The notes: generated by a model from the letters alone, not told the origin. DNA of 64,000 nucleotides from an uncultured Myxococcales bacterium (GCA_937980205.1 CALJKW010000016.1:186001-250000); one strand, 5' to 3'; positions 27,352 through 36,142 are shown, counted from the stretch's first letter. Program-made: numbers and translations.

Positions 27352-27531
27352 ATGGCCGTTCGCATCGACAACCGCGGGCCCTTCGCCGTCTATCGCTTCG
27401 AGCGCGGGTCCACGCAGCGCGTGACGCTCGAGCTGCCGGCCGTGATGCTGCCTCCGCCGTTGCCGCCGAAGCGCTCGCCGAACGAGCCGCCGCCGCTGCC
27501 GACCAAGTCGTCGCAGCAGGCCGCGCCGTAA
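27352..27531 (+). CDS. Small proline-rich hypothetical protein
   Basis: 59 residues from the ATG at 27352; longer reading upstream is possible but adds only low-quality sequence. The first half (VRIDNRGPFAVYRFERGSTQ) looks like a small beta fold and the second half is Pro-rich (MLPPPLPPKRS). The purines AAGGAG and GGAGG lie upstream. It sits between the HEAT gene and tatD on the same strand. Function unknown. Confidence 0.45.
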   Translation: MAVRIDNRGPFAVYRFERGSTQRVTLELPAVMLPPPLPPKRSPNEPPPLPTKSSQQAAP

Positions 27532-27578
27532 AACGAGGCTTCGCGCCACCGCCACGCAAGTGCGAGGCTGCACCTTTA

Positions 27579-28358
27579 GTGGTGCTCATCGACGCACACT
27601 GCCACCTCGAGGCGAAGGACTTCCCCGTCCCAGCGGACCTCATCGCGCGCGCGAAGGCCGAAGGGCTCGTGCACGCCGTCGTCGTCGGCCTGATGCAGAA
27701 GAGCGGAGACTTCGGGAACGCGATCGAGGTCGCGAGCGCGCACCCCGGCTTCCTCACTCCGACGATGGGCGTGCACCCGCACGACGCGGCGGCCGCGACC
27801 GAGGCCGACTGGGCCGAGCTCGAGCGGCTCGCGGCGCTGCCCCAGGTCTGCGCGGTGGGGGAGACCGGCCTCGACTTCTATTACGACCACTCGCCGCGCG
27901 ACGTGCAGGCGGCCGGCTTCCGGCGGCAGTGCGCGCTCGCGAAGAAGCTCGGCAAGCCGCTCGTCGTGCACGTGCGCGACGCCCACGCCGAGTGCGCGGA
28001 GATCCTGCGCAGCGAGGGCATGTCGCGCGGCATGATTCACTGCTTCACCGGCGACACGGACGCCGCGCGCGCGTACCTGGAGCTCGGCTTCCACCTCTCG
28101 ATCTCCGGCGTCGTCACGTACAAGAAGACCGAAGCGCTGCAGGCGGCGGTCGCGTTCGCCCCGGTCGATCGGCTGCTGGTCGAGACCGACAGCCCGTACC
28201 TCGCGCCGGTGCCGTACCGCGGGAAGACCAACGAGCCCGGCTTCGTGAAGCACACCGCGGCGAAGGTGGCGGAGCTGAAGAAGCTGGACGCGCAAGAGCT
28301 CGCGCTCACCTGCGCGCGGAACACGAAGGCGCTGCTGAAGTTGAACGTGCCGCTGTAG
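27579..28358 (+). CDS. tatD: TatD-family metal-dependent deoxyribonuclease
   Basis: 259 residues from a GTG at 27579 or 27582. TatD metal ligands are visible: DAHCHLE at the very start, the Glu in GETGLDFYYD, the His in VVHVRD, the His in MIHCFTG and the Asp in VETDSPYLAP. TatD enzymes are Mg-dependent 3'-5' exonucleases linked to repair and DNA turnover. The family often lies beside metG and holB, as it nearly does here. Confidence 0.93.
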   Translation: MVLIDAHCHLEAKDFPVPADLIARAKAEGLVHAVVVGLMQKSGDFGNAIEVASAHPGFLTPTMGVHPHDAAAATEADWAELERLAALPQVCAVGETGLDFYYDHSPRDVQAAGFRRQCALAKKLGKPLVVHVRDAHAECAEILRSEGMSRGMIHCFTGDTDAARAYLELGFHLSISGVVTYKKTEALQAAVAFAPVDRLLVETDSPYLAPVPYRGKTNEPGFVKHTAAKVAELKKLDAQELALTCARNTKALLKLNVPL

Positions 28359-28436
28359 GCGTTCGCGCTGAGCGCAGGCCGCAGGCCGAAGTCGAAGCGG
28401 GCCTCGCGCGCTGCGCGCTCTGCTCAGCGCGAACGC
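28359..28436. terminator. Inverted repeat between convergent tatD and the TPR-like gene
   Basis: GCGTTCGCGCTGAGC at 28359-28373 is matched perfectly by its reverse complement at 28422-28436, 48 bases apart. The first arm begins right after the tatD stop and the second overlaps the last codons of the opposing gene. It could act as a bidirectional terminator; no T-run is present. The intervening sequence has further GC-rich dyads. Confidence 0.5.
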
Positions 28437-29146
28437 AGGAGCTTGCGGGCTGCCTCCGGCACGAAGCTGTCTCCGCCGAGCTCGACCGCCTCGGCGACGT
28501 GCTTCTCCGGCGGCTCCCCGAGCGCGATCGCGATCTCCGCCTCGAGCAACGCCACGGCCGCGCGCGCGAGCCTCGGTCGCGGCTCCTTCTCCGTCGTCGA
28601 GGCGAGCCGCTCGCGCGCCTTCAGCGCATTCCCCGCGCGCAGCTCGACGAGCGCCTCGAGCTCGTGGAAGCCGGGCCGTTCGCGCAGCGACTCCTCGTTG
28701 CCGTACAGCACGCGCCGGGCCTCTTCGACGCGCCCGGTGAAGACGTTCGCGACGACGACGAGGCTGTGGACTCCGCTGTGCCACAGCGGGGGCAAGGCCT
28801 TCAGCTCCAGCGCCTTCGCGAGCAACAGCGACGGCTCGAGCTCTCCGCGCCAGAACGCGAGCTCCGCCGCGAGCAGATCGAGCACGGCGCGCGCGTAGCG
28901 CGGCTGGCCGGCGAGCTCTTTCTCGAGCCGCGCCTGCGCGTCGGACAGCCGCGCCGCACGGACGAGGTCGTACGTCTCGATGAGCCACGCGCGGGCCCGC
29001 CGCACGTACAGCGCGAACGTCAGCGCGAGCGCGACGACGGTCACGGCGGCAGTGAACGCCCAGTACGGCGCCCCGCTCATCACCGTCGAGCCCGCGACCA
29101 GCGCGAGCACGGCGGCGAACGCCACCACGAGGTTGCCGAGCTTCAC
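28424..29146 (-). CDS. Membrane-anchored TPR-like protein
   Basis: 240 residues; the GTG start at 29146 overlaps the stop of the upstream gene (GTGA). Two hydrophobic segments at the N-terminus (LVVAFAAVLALVAGSTVM, WAFTAAVTVVALALTFALYV) are followed by about 180 residues of amphipathic helices with TPR-like rhythm (ARLEKELAGQPRYARAVLDL, ALVELRAGNALKARERLAS). It probably is an inner-membrane scaffold. Coupled to the HD-GYP-like signalling protein, so possibly its partner. Confidence 0.65.
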   Translation of the reverse strand: MKLGNLVVAFAAVLALVAGSTVMSGAPYWAFTAAVTVVALALTFALYVRRARAWLIETYDLVRAARLSDAQARLEKELAGQPRYARAVLDLLAAELAFWRGELEPSLLLAKALELKALPPLWHSGVHSLVVVANVFTGRVEEARRVLYGNEESLRERPGFHELEALVELRAGNALKARERLASTTEKEPRPRLARAAVALLEAEIAIALGEPPEKHVAEAVELGGDSFVPEAARKLLRSR

Positions 29147-31131
29147 GCCGCGGGGGCCGACTGCGCAGCCGCCGCTTCGAGCTCGCGCGCGACGACCTCG
29201 AGATCTTTGTCCACGTGCGGCAGATCGTTCGGCAGCGTCTCGGGCTCGTAGCTGAACTCGGCCTGCGGCAGGCCCAGGATCAGGTTCACGGCCTCGTCCG
29301 CCAGCTTGCCGGCCCAGACGGCGAAGATGATCCGGCCCTTCTCCATCTGCAGGAAGCCTTCCTGCGGCCCGTTGCGCACCAGCAGGCGGCCCGACTTGCG
29401 GCCGTGCGCGAGGATGCGCACCAGGTCCAGCGGAGAGAGCTCGTCGTAGCTGCCGCGCACCACGTGGCCCGGCCCGCCGTTCTCGATGCGGTCGGTGTAC
29501 AGCCCGCGGATCATCGTCGCGGCAGCTTCCGGGTCGAGCGGCACGGGCACGAAGTTCGTCACGCCGGCCTGCACCAGCCGGTCTTTCGACTGCGCGTCGG
29601 TCGGCTCGCCGAGCACCACCACGGGCATCGACGCGCTCTCGGGCCGCGTGCGGATCCACTGCAAGAGCGCGGTGAGGTCCGGCACGCCGTAACCGAGGCC
29701 GACGCACACGACGTCTCCCTCGCCGGCCTGCAGGGCATCGACGATGCCGTCGAGCTTGAGCACCGTCTGCGCCGGCAGGCCGACCCTCGACAGCGCGTCG
29801 AGCAGGTCGGTGCGCATGCCCTCGTCGGGGTCCGCGACGAGCGCGAAGCGGCCATCGGTCTCGAGCCGCTGCCGCAGCAGGTCTCCCGAGGTCAGGTGCA
29901 TCAGCGCGTCGATGACCATCGGGTCGTAGAGCTTGCCGGCGTTCTCGGTCATCACCGCGAGCGCCTCGCCCTTCGACAGCGGGCGGCCGTACGGGTTGGC
30001 CGGGTTGCGCGTCAGATCGAGGAAGTCTTCGACCGCCGCGATGATTCGCGCGCCAGCGTGAATGTCGTCGCCCTTCACGCCCTGCGGAATGCCGCTGCCG
30101 TCGTAGGCCTCGTACAGCTGCGCGAGGATCGTGTTCACGCCGCCCGACAGGTGCACGGTCTCGAACAGCTTGATGGGCGCGCGCACGTAGCGCTTCGCCT
30201 CGTTGCGCAGCTCGGGCTGCTTCGCGAGGGCCGTGAGCGTGAAGTGCTTGTCGGGCCGCTTGCCGAGATCGTGCAGGTACGACGCGATGGAAACGTGGGC
30301 GAGCTCGCGGGGCTGCAGGCCGATGCGGCGCGCGATCAGCGACGACTGGCGCGCGACCTGGGCCGAGTGGGCGCGGAAGTCCTTGCGGTTGATCTCCAGC
30401 AGGCCCACGAGGATGTTGAGCGTCTCGACGAAGTCGTTCTCGCCGATGGTGCCGCGCACGGCGCCCAGCGCCTCGCGCAGCTGCGTCGGGCTCGAGCGGC
30501 TCGAGGTGCCGCGGGCGCTGCCGCGCGTGTCCTGACGGACCGCGCTGTCGAGCGCGCGATTGCCGGTGCCCGGCGCGGGCCCGACGCGAGAGTCGCTGCC
30601 GCTCTCCCAGGCGCGCTGGATGCCGGCGACGTCGTTGCGAAGGGCAGCGACTCCGCCCTTCTCGAGCGCGGCGAACGCGGTGGGGTCACCGTAGTAGTGC
30701 TTCTTGATCGCCGCGAGGATCGCGGAGCGCAGGCCGATGTACGCGAACACCTCGTCCATCGAGGTGACGAGCTGAATCTCCTTCACCAGCTCGCCGTTCT
30801 GCGGCTCGGCCATCACGATCGAGAGCAGCTTCCGCTCGGGGTCATACGCGAGCGGGATGAAGCACTGCTGCTCGGCCATGCGCACCGGCACCTTGTCGAG
30901 CACGTCGGGCGGGATGCGCGCCTTGGCCAGCTTCTCGGCGGAGACGAAGCGCGTCTTGAACTCGCTCGCGAGGAAGCGCAGCAACGCGCTCTCCTGGATG
31001 AGGCCGAGATCGACGAGGCAGTCACCGAGCCTGTGCCCGGTGATCTTCTGCTGGGCGAGCGCCTGCTCGACCGCCTCGGCCGAGACCAGACCCGCCTCGA
31101 CGAGCTTTTCTCCCAGACGCTTCGTGGACAC
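29143..31131 (-). CDS. Multidomain signalling protein: MshEN - HD-GYP-like - receiver - DUF4388
   Basis: 662 residues. Residues 1-155 resemble the MshE/GspE N-terminal domain (RLGEKLVEAGLVSAEAVEQA and later repeats), which binds cyclic di-GMP in MshE. An HD-type domain at about 245-410 has His255, His287-Asp288 in YLHDLGK and DGSGIPQG (344-351) in place of DGxGYPxG; the HHE triad before it is missing, so phosphodiesterase activity is doubtful. A receiver-like domain spans about 428-545 (ALVADPDEGM, MPVVVLGEPTD). The C-terminus (about 555-640) is a DUF4388/PATAN-like domain (ARILAHGRKSGRLLVRNG). It is likely a cyclic di-GMP-linked regulatory hub, possibly for motility or secretion. Confidence 0.85.
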   Translation of the reverse strand: MSTKRLGEKLVEAGLVSAEAVEQALAQQKITGHRLGDCLVDLGLIQESALLRFLASEFKTRFVSAEKLAKARIPPDVLDKVPVRMAEQQCFIPLAYDPERKLLSIVMAEPQNGELVKEIQLVTSMDEVFAYIGLRSAILAAIKKHYYGDPTAFAALEKGGVAALRNDVAGIQRAWESGSDSRVGPAPGTGNRALDSAVRQDTRGSARGTSSRSSPTQLREALGAVRGTIGENDFVETLNILVGLLEINRKDFRAHSAQVARQSSLIARRIGLQPRELAHVSIASYLHDLGKRPDKHFTLTALAKQPELRNEAKRYVRAPIKLFETVHLSGGVNTILAQLYEAYDGSGIPQGVKGDDIHAGARIIAAVEDFLDLTRNPANPYGRPLSKGEALAVMTENAGKLYDPMVIDALMHLTSGDLLRQRLETDGRFALVADPDEGMRTDLLDALSRVGLPAQTVLKLDGIVDALQAGEGDVVCVGLGYGVPDLTALLQWIRTRPESASMPVVVLGEPTDAQSKDRLVQAGVTNFVPVPLDPEAAATMIRGLYTDRIENGGPGHVVRGSYDELSPLDLVRILAHGRKSGRLLVRNGPQEGFLQMEKGRIIFAVWAGKLADEAVNLILGLPQAEFSYEPETLPNDLPHVDKDLEVVARELEAAAAQSAPAA

Positions 31132-31146
31132 GACGGACCTTGGGGT

Positions 31147-31914
31147 TTAGCTCCCGCCGGGGCCGGGCTGCGAGTTCTCAGCCGGAGTTTCGGCGGAAGA
31201 CGGCTCGGCCGGCGCGGGCGCCAGCGCGGAGAACGGCTTGAACGCGAGGTCCTTCGGGAGGCCCGACTTGTGCGGCTCCTTCGGCTTGTCCTCCTTCGGA
31301 GGCCGGTCGACCTTCTCGACCTTCGGGCCGCGCTCGCGGTCGCGCCGCGGCTCGGCACCGCCGGCCAGCCGCTGCTCGACACGCTCGTCGATGTAGCGCT
31401 CGAGGTGCTTCACCAGCGCCTCGAGGCCCGAGGCGATCGCGGGATCGTCGAGCAGGTTGAGCAGGCGCTGCCGCGCTCCGCGGCCGGGCTTCTCGCCCTT
31501 CTCGGGGCGCTCGGGCTTCGCCGGCTTCGGCGCTTCGGCCTCTTTCGGAGGCGGGGTGAACTCGTTGGCGTCGATGGGCCCGGGGTCGAGCTTCTCGAGC
31601 CGCTCGACCACGATCTGCGGCTTGCCGTGGAAGACGGCCGCCTTGCCGCTGACGAGCAGGTAGTCGTCGTTGGCGAACGCGGCCTCGGCGGCGTCGACGT
31701 TCTCGAACACACGTCCGTCGATGCGGCCGGACTTGTCGAAGAGGGTGAAGGCGAGGAACACCTTGCCGCTCTTCGCGGTGTGGCGGGTCTTCTCGCCGAC
31801 GCGGAAGACGGTGTTCACGGTCTGGCCGGGCTTCACGTCGCGCGCGAAGACCTTCCGGATCACGTCGGTGTCGGCGGGGGATGAATTCGTCTGATTTTCT
31901 GGAGTCTGGCTCAC
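31147..31914 (-). CDS. OB-fold nucleic-acid-binding protein with charged disordered tail
   Basis: 255 residues from the GTG at 31914 (GTG at 31926 also possible). Residues about 15-95 (VIRKVFARDVKPGQTVNTVF, GKVFLAFTLFDKSGRIDGRV) match the OB-fold domain found at the front of YhaM-type 3'-5' exoribonucleases, here without the HD nuclease domain. The rest is Lys/Pro/Glu-rich and probably disordered, with one helical segment (LLNLLDDPAIASGLEALVKH). It may bind RNA or single-stranded DNA. It is divergent from the START gene with about 21 bp between starts. Confidence 0.75.
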   Translation of the reverse strand: MSQTPENQTNSSPADTDVIRKVFARDVKPGQTVNTVFRVGEKTRHTAKSGKVFLAFTLFDKSGRIDGRVFENVDAAEAAFANDDYLLVSGKAAVFHGKPQIVVERLEKLDPGPIDANEFTPPPKEAEAPKPAKPERPEKGEKPGRGARQRLLNLLDDPAIASGLEALVKHLERYIDERVEQRLAGGAEPRRDRERGPKVEKVDRPPKEDKPKEPHKSGLPKDLAFKPFSALAPAPAEPSSAETPAENSQPGPGGS

Positions 31915-31935
31915 GGCGCGAGGCACACTAACCAA

Positions 31936-32589
31936 ATGACTGCGTCCGTTGTCATCTTCTTCGTCCTCGCTGCCGATTCCAGTGCCAAACAGGTCCCCTG
32001 GGAGGAAGCGGCGAAGGACAACGGCATCACCATCTACTCGCGCGAGATCCCCGGCAGTGACGTGCGCGAGATGAAGGCGATCGGCACCATCGACGCGAAG
32101 CCGCACGAGGTCTGGAAGGCGATTCGCGACTACCCGAACTACACGAAGACGATGCCGTACACCGTCGAGGCCAAGGTGATGGGCCAGGAAGAGGGGGACA
32201 AGGTCATCTACTTCTACTCCCGCCTCGACCTGCCGCTCGTCGACAACCGCGACTACCTCATCAAGATCCTCGACGAGTCCGACTGGAAGGACGGGGCGGG
32301 GTACTTGAAGGTCAGCTGGACGAAGCTCGACGTGCAGAAGGGCGACCCGCGCTACGTCGAGTCGAAGGACGGCGTCGTCCGCACGCCGGTGAACGACGGC
32401 TACTGGAAGCTCGAGCCGCGCGACAACGGCAACAAGACGTGGGCGACCTACTACGTGCACAGCGACCCGGGCGGGTCGGTGCCGAAGTGGATCGCGAACA
32501 AGGCGAACTCGACGGCGGTGCCGAACGTGTTCGCGGCGATCAGGAAGGTCGTTGCGGACGACCGGGCGAAGGCGGCCGCTGGGAAGTGA
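31936..32589 (+). CDS. START/polyketide-cyclase-like lipid-binding protein, exported
   Basis: 217 residues. A short hydrophobic start (MTASVVIFFVLAADSSAK) is a probable signal peptide. The body is a START-like fold: GITIYSREIPGSDVREMKAI, AKPHEVWKAIRDYPNYTKTM, then paired strands and a long C-terminal helix (WIANKANSTAVPNVFAAIR). START domains carry lipids or other hydrophobic ligands. Probably periplasmic. Its 3' end overlaps the convergent membrane-protein gene by 50 bp. Confidence 0.85.
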   Translation: MTASVVIFFVLAADSSAKQVPWEEAAKDNGITIYSREIPGSDVREMKAIGTIDAKPHEVWKAIRDYPNYTKTMPYTVEAKVMGQEEGDKVIYFYSRLDLPLVDNRDYLIKILDESDWKDGAGYLKVSWTKLDVQKGDPRYVESKDGVVRTPVNDGYWKLEPRDNGNKTWATYYVHSDPGGSVPKWIANKANSTAVPNVFAAIRKVVADDRAKAAAGK

Positions 32590-32950
32590 TGTTGCCGTAC
32601 GGCTTGGCGCGCTTCGTGGCGCGCACGGTCACGTGGATCATCACCATCGCCGTCATCAGGCCGAGCAGCCCGCCGTAGAGGTGCTCTCCGGCTTTGATCA
32701 GCCACAGGGTGGCTGAGGCGAGCAGGATGCCGATCACCGTCCAGAGGAACCACGAGCCGCCCCACGCCTGCTCGCCGGTGCGGCGCGCGTTGACGAGGTG
32801 AGGGAACGAGCTCGCCTTGCGCCACGTCGTCTTGCCGTCTTCGAGGAGCTCGTCGTCCGGGCCGACCAGCCCCATGAGCCACGCGCGCTCGACTTCCCCG
32901 AAGGACTGGAACTCGAGCTCGCCTTCTTGAGTGCGGACGCGGAACTTCAT
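32540..32950 (-). CDS. GYF-like membrane protein
   Basis: 136 residues from the ATG at 32950. The N-terminal ~60 residues (FRVRTQEGELEFQSFGEVE, then WLMGLVGPDDELLEDGKTTW) look like a GYF_2-type domain, seen in many myxobacterial membrane proteins. Two transmembrane helices follow (FLWTVIGILLASATLWLI and GGLLGLMTAMVMIHVTV), then a basic tail. The cytoplasmic domain probably binds a proline-rich peptide. It overlaps the end of the START gene by 50 bp on the opposite strand. Confidence 0.7.
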   Translation of the reverse strand: MKFRVRTQEGELEFQSFGEVERAWLMGLVGPDDELLEDGKTTWRKASSFPHLVNARRTGEQAWGGSWFLWTVIGILLASATLWLIKAGEHLYGGLLGLMTAMVMIHVTVRATKRAKPYGNITSQRPPSPGRPQRPS

Positions 32951-33076
32951 GACGGGTGACGTACTGCCGTGGACAGCGGGGTGCAACTTGGGGTTCCGGC
33001 GGGAGGCAGCGCCGTGGATCGGGCCCCGGCCCGATTCACAGCAGAGCGCGCAACCCGTCGGGCCTGCCGCGAACGA

Positions 33077-33412
33077 CTAGAGCGCCGTCCCGCACACCGC
33101 GCACTCGGCGGCTCCCGGCTCGGCCATCGTGCTGCACGTCGGGCACCGCTTCGAGGCGGCCGCCGTCGGCAGCCCGGTGAGGCCCTGCATCGCGGCGTCC
33201 GCACGGCGCTCGTACTCCGGCGAGTCGTCGCTGAACTCGAACCTCACGATGCTCCCGTCGCCGCGAATCGAGAGCCGGTGTCCCACCTTGTTGAACAGGC
33301 TCATCTCCTGCGGGCTCTTCGCGACCAGGTCGTAGCCGTTCTGCTGGAACCAGGCGGCGACGCGGGGCAGGGCGTTCGGCGCGGGGATGCTGCAGGCGCG
33401 TTCGATGATCAC
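33077..33412 (-). CDS. Zinc-ribbon protein
   Basis: 111 residues; GTG start at 33412 overlaps the stop of the FAD-enzyme gene (GTGA). The C-terminus is a four-cysteine zinc ribbon (CPTCSTMAEPGAAECAVCG). The N-terminal ~75 residues (RVAAWFQQNGYDLVAKSPQE) form a small alpha/beta region I do not recognise. Translation is coupled to the oxidoreductase, but the link between their jobs is unknown. Confidence 0.7.
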   Translation of the reverse strand: MIIERACSIPAPNALPRVAAWFQQNGYDLVAKSPQEMSLFNKVGHRLSIRGDGSIVRFEFSDDSPEYERRADAAMQGLTGLPTAAASKRCPTCSTMAEPGAAECAVCGTAL

Positions 33413-35022
33413 GACAGTTCCTTCGCAATCTGCTCCGCGATCCGCAACCCGTCGATGCCGCTCGACACGATGCCGCCCGCGTAGCCGCAGCCTTCTCCGC
33501 CGGGGTACAGCCCTTTGAGCGACACCGACTGCAGCGCGTCGTTGCGCGTCACCCGAATCGGAGCGCTCGTCCGGCTCTCGATGCCGATGAGGAAGCCCTC
33601 CTCCGACACGAAGCCGCGCATCTTTTTGTCGAAGCCCTTCAGCGCCGCCTTCAGCGACTGCGTGAGCCACGGTGGGAAGAGCCGATTCAGGTCGGCGTGC
33701 GCCAGCCCCGGGCGGTAGCTCGTGCCGCCCGGCTTCTTCTTCAGGCGCCCCGCCAGGTAGTCGGGGATCGACTGCGCCGGCGCGTAGAAGCGGCCGCCGC
33801 CGAGCTCGTACGCCTTGCCCTCCCAGTGCTGCTGGAAGCCGAGCCCCGCGAGCGGCCCGGTGAAGCCCTCGCGCGCGAAGTCGGCCACCGAGACGCTGAC
33901 GACGATCCCCGCGTTCGCGTACTTCGCGTTGCGGCGCGAGTTGCTCATGCCGTTCGTGCACTGCAGGCCCTCTTCCGTCGGCGTCGGCACCACGATGCCG
34001 CCGGGGCACATGCAGAACGAGTAGACGCCGCGGACCTCGCCCTGGACCTCGAGGTTGTCGGCGAGCTTGTAGTCGGCGGCGGGCAGCTTCGGGTTCTTCG
34101 CCACCTTCGCGCCGTACTGGATCTCGTTGATGAACAGCTGCGGGTGCTCGGCGCGGAAGCCGATCGCGAACGGCTTCGCCTCGACGAAGACTCGGCCGTC
34201 GGCCGCGAACCGCTCGTACAGCTCACGCGCCGAGTTCCCCGGAGCGAGCACGACGCGGTCCGAGTCGATGGTCGCTCCGTCGGAGAGCTTCACGCCCGCC
34301 ACCGCGCCGTCGGCGTAGAGCAGATCGTCCACGCGCGTCTCGAAGCGGACCTCGCACCCGCCGGCGATGAGCTCGTTGCGAAGCCGCTCGACCGCGAAGG
34401 GGAGCAGATCGCTGCCGATGTGCGGCTTGCCCTCGATGAGGATGCGGTCGGGCGCTCCGAACTTCGCGAAGGTCTCGATGACCTTCCGCACGAGCGGGTG
34501 GTTGATGCGCGTCGAGAGCTTGCCGTCGGTGTACGCGCCGGCGCCGCCCTCTCCGAAGTTCATGTTGCTCTCGCGCATCAGCGAGCCGTCGCGCATGAGC
34601 TTCGCGACGTCCTTGCGCCGCTGGATCACCTCGCGGCCGCGCTCGACGAGGATGCTCTTCACGCCGCGCTCGAGCAGGCCCAGCGCGCAGAACAGGCCCG
34701 CGGGGCCCGTGCCGATGATGATGGGCGGCGCGCGCGGCTGCCGCTGCACGCGCTGGGGCGGAGGAGGCGGCGGCTCGGCGACCGACACGTCCGGCGGAAG
34801 CGTCGGCGTGGCGCCGGGCGCGACCTCGACCTCGAGCGTGTAGATGTACCGCGGCGAGTTCTTCTTCCGCGCGTCGAGCACCTGCCGCACCACCCGCACG
34901 CTCGAGAGATCGGTCTCGCGGACGTTCAGCTTCTCGGCGGCGCGCCTCCCCAAGAGCTCCTGCGGCTCGTCGAGCCAGAGTCCGATGTTGTTGAGTCGGT
35001 AAGCCACGTTGTGCTGGTGCAT
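33409..35022 (-). CDS. FAD-dependent dehydrogenase
   Basis: 537 residues. An N-terminal ~100-residue domain (VAYRLNNIGLWLDEPQELL) precedes the FAD-binding Rossmann motif (IIIGTGPAGLFCALGLLERG) at about 100, and FGEGGAGAYTDGKLSTRI follows. The C-terminus has GLYPGGEGCGYAGGIVSSG, where FAD contacts are completed. This is the layout of the uncharacterised FAD-dependent dehydrogenases of the COG2509 type. The cysteine in YSFCMCPGG is conserved there as I recall. The substrate is unknown. The first gene of a two-gene operon with the zinc-ribbon protein. Confidence 0.85.
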   Translation of the reverse strand: MHQHNVAYRLNNIGLWLDEPQELLGRRAAEKLNVRETDLSSVRVVRQVLDARKKNSPRYIYTLEVEVAPGATPTLPPDVSVAEPPPPPPQRVQRQPRAPPIIIGTGPAGLFCALGLLERGVKSILVERGREVIQRRKDVAKLMRDGSLMRESNMNFGEGGAGAYTDGKLSTRINHPLVRKVIETFAKFGAPDRILIEGKPHIGSDLLPFAVERLRNELIAGGCEVRFETRVDDLLYADGAVAGVKLSDGATIDSDRVVLAPGNSARELYERFAADGRVFVEAKPFAIGFRAEHPQLFINEIQYGAKVAKNPKLPAADYKLADNLEVQGEVRGVYSFCMCPGGIVVPTPTEEGLQCTNGMSNSRRNAKYANAGIVVSVSVADFAREGFTGPLAGLGFQQHWEGKAYELGGGRFYAPAQSIPDYLAGRLKKKPGGTSYRPGLAHADLNRLFPPWLTQSLKAALKGFDKKMRGFVSEEGFLIGIESRTSAPIRVTRNDALQSVSLKGLYPGGEGCGYAGGIVSSGIDGLRIAEQIAKELS

Positions 35023-35056
35023 ATCGCCATTCGCACCCGATCGCGTAAACCCTCGT

Positions 35057-35078
35057 GGTGCGAAGGGCTATTCGCACC
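35057..35078. promoter_or_regulatory. Hairpin with repeated ATTCGCACCC upstream of a small gene
   Basis: GGTGCGAA (35057-35064) and TTCGCACC (35071-35078) form a perfect 8-bp stem with a 6-base loop. The right arm is part of ATTCGCACCC, which also occurs about 40 bp to the left in the same gap. The structure lies between divergent FAD-enzyme and 62-residue protein genes and may be an operator or leader element. Confidence 0.45.
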
Positions 35079-35173
35079 CTTCGGAACGTAAGTGCCTGAA
35101 GTTCGATGTTACGCCCTGGTGGCGCGATCGGTGCATCTGTCGGCGCGACTCTCATTGGGAGGCCGAACAGGTC

Positions 35174-35362
35174 ATGCACAAGGACAAGAAGGGCACGAAG
35201 ATTCTCGCGCGCACTTTCTTTACCCAGCTTCGGACTGGCGGCTACACTCCGAACCAGATTTTGGACATCGCGACCGAGCTCATCGATCTCGTGACCACCG
35301 ATTTGAAGGAAGTGAAGGTCGTCGAAGCGGAACAGAAGGCCGAGTTCCGACAGACGGCTTAA
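35174..35362 (+). CDS. Small conserved hypothetical protein
   Basis: 62 residues from the ATG at 35174 (MHKDKKGTKILARTFFTQL). It is basic at the start, then helical (GGYTPNQILDIATELIDLVT), and ends in an acidic/basic tail. No membrane segment. The even composition, isolated position and its own terminator downstream suggest a real, independently expressed gene. I cannot name the family; a helix-turn-helix-like reading of the middle is possible but unsupported. Confidence 0.6.
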   Translation: MHKDKKGTKILARTFFTQLRTGGYTPNQILDIATELIDLVTTDLKEVKVVEAEQKAEFRQTA

Positions 35363-35460
35363 CGGGTGTCGTTGCCCTCTAGGGGCGCTCAGCGTCGGGA
35401 CCGGATTCCGGCTCTGGCGCCCCTGAGGGATGCAGTACGCAGCACCTGAAGCAGCACGTG

Positions 35461-35484
35461 ACCCGGCCCGGTGCCGGGTTTTTT
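35461..35484 (+). terminator. Intrinsic terminator
   Basis: ACCCGGC (35461-35467) pairs with GCCGGGT (35473-35479) around a 5-base loop and is followed by TTTTTT. It ends transcription of the small gene at 35174 and lies at the convergent end of dgkA. Confidence 0.85.
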
Positions 35485-36142
35485 ATTGCGGGCGCGTCTG
35501 CTGCGCGGCCCTCTCGTGCTGGCGCTTCCACGCCGCCGAGACGCACACCACCAACATCCCGAACGTCATCGCCGACAGCACGTAGCTCTCGGTCCATGTG
35601 CACGTGTAGCCGAGGAGGCAGAGGGCGACGAAGAACATCAGCCCATCGAGCCAGAGCGGCTTCTTCTGCTCGTGCATGAGGGCGCCGCCGAGGAAGGTGA
35701 TGGGGACGCCGACGAGCACCTGCCGCTCGATCATGGCGCCGCTCGACATGATGGTGTCGGCGTTCTGCACGAGGATGAGCGCGAAGATGACCATCGAGCC
35801 GATCGCGAGCACGAGCACTCCGGCGGCGGCTGCGTCTTTGGCGTGGCGGGCGTTCTCGTGCTGCACGTCGGTGGCGAGGTCGACGAGCTGCTCGAGCGCC
35901 GAGTTGAGCACCTCGGCGAACAGCACCAGCAGCACGCAGAAGATCATGGTGACCTTCTCGGCCAGCCCCAGGGGGATACCTGACCCCACCAGGCCCACCA
36001 TGATCGCGGCGATCAGGTGCATTCGCATGTTGCGTTGGTGTACGGCGGTGTGGATGAGCCCGTCCCACGCGTACAGCACCGACTGGACGAACGTCGTCGG
36101 TGCCTTGCCTCGAAAGGGCGGCGGGGGCTTCTGGCTATCCAT
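35483..36142 (-). CDS. dgkA: Diacylglycerol kinase (DgkA type) with extra C-terminal membrane region
   Basis: 219 residues from the ATG at 36142. The DgkA core is clear: FAEVLNSALEQLVDLATD and ARHAKDAAAAGVLVL, with the catalytic Glu in NSALE. These small trimeric membrane kinases recycle diacylglycerol or phosphorylate undecaprenol. Bacterial DgkA is about 120 residues; this protein adds about 90 with two or three more hydrophobic segments (LVGVPITFLGGALM, LMFFVALCLLGYT, SAMTFGMLVVCVSA). It is divergent from the ECF sigma gene across 61 bp. Confidence 0.88.
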   Translation of the reverse strand: MDSQKPPPPFRGKAPTTFVQSVLYAWDGLIHTAVHQRNMRMHLIAAIMVGLVGSGIPLGLAEKVTMIFCVLLVLFAEVLNSALEQLVDLATDVQHENARHAKDAAAAGVLVLAIGSMVIFALILVQNADTIMSSGAMIERQVLVGVPITFLGGALMHEQKKPLWLDGLMFFVALCLLGYTCTWTESYVLSAMTFGMLVVCVSAAWKRQHERAAQQTRPQ

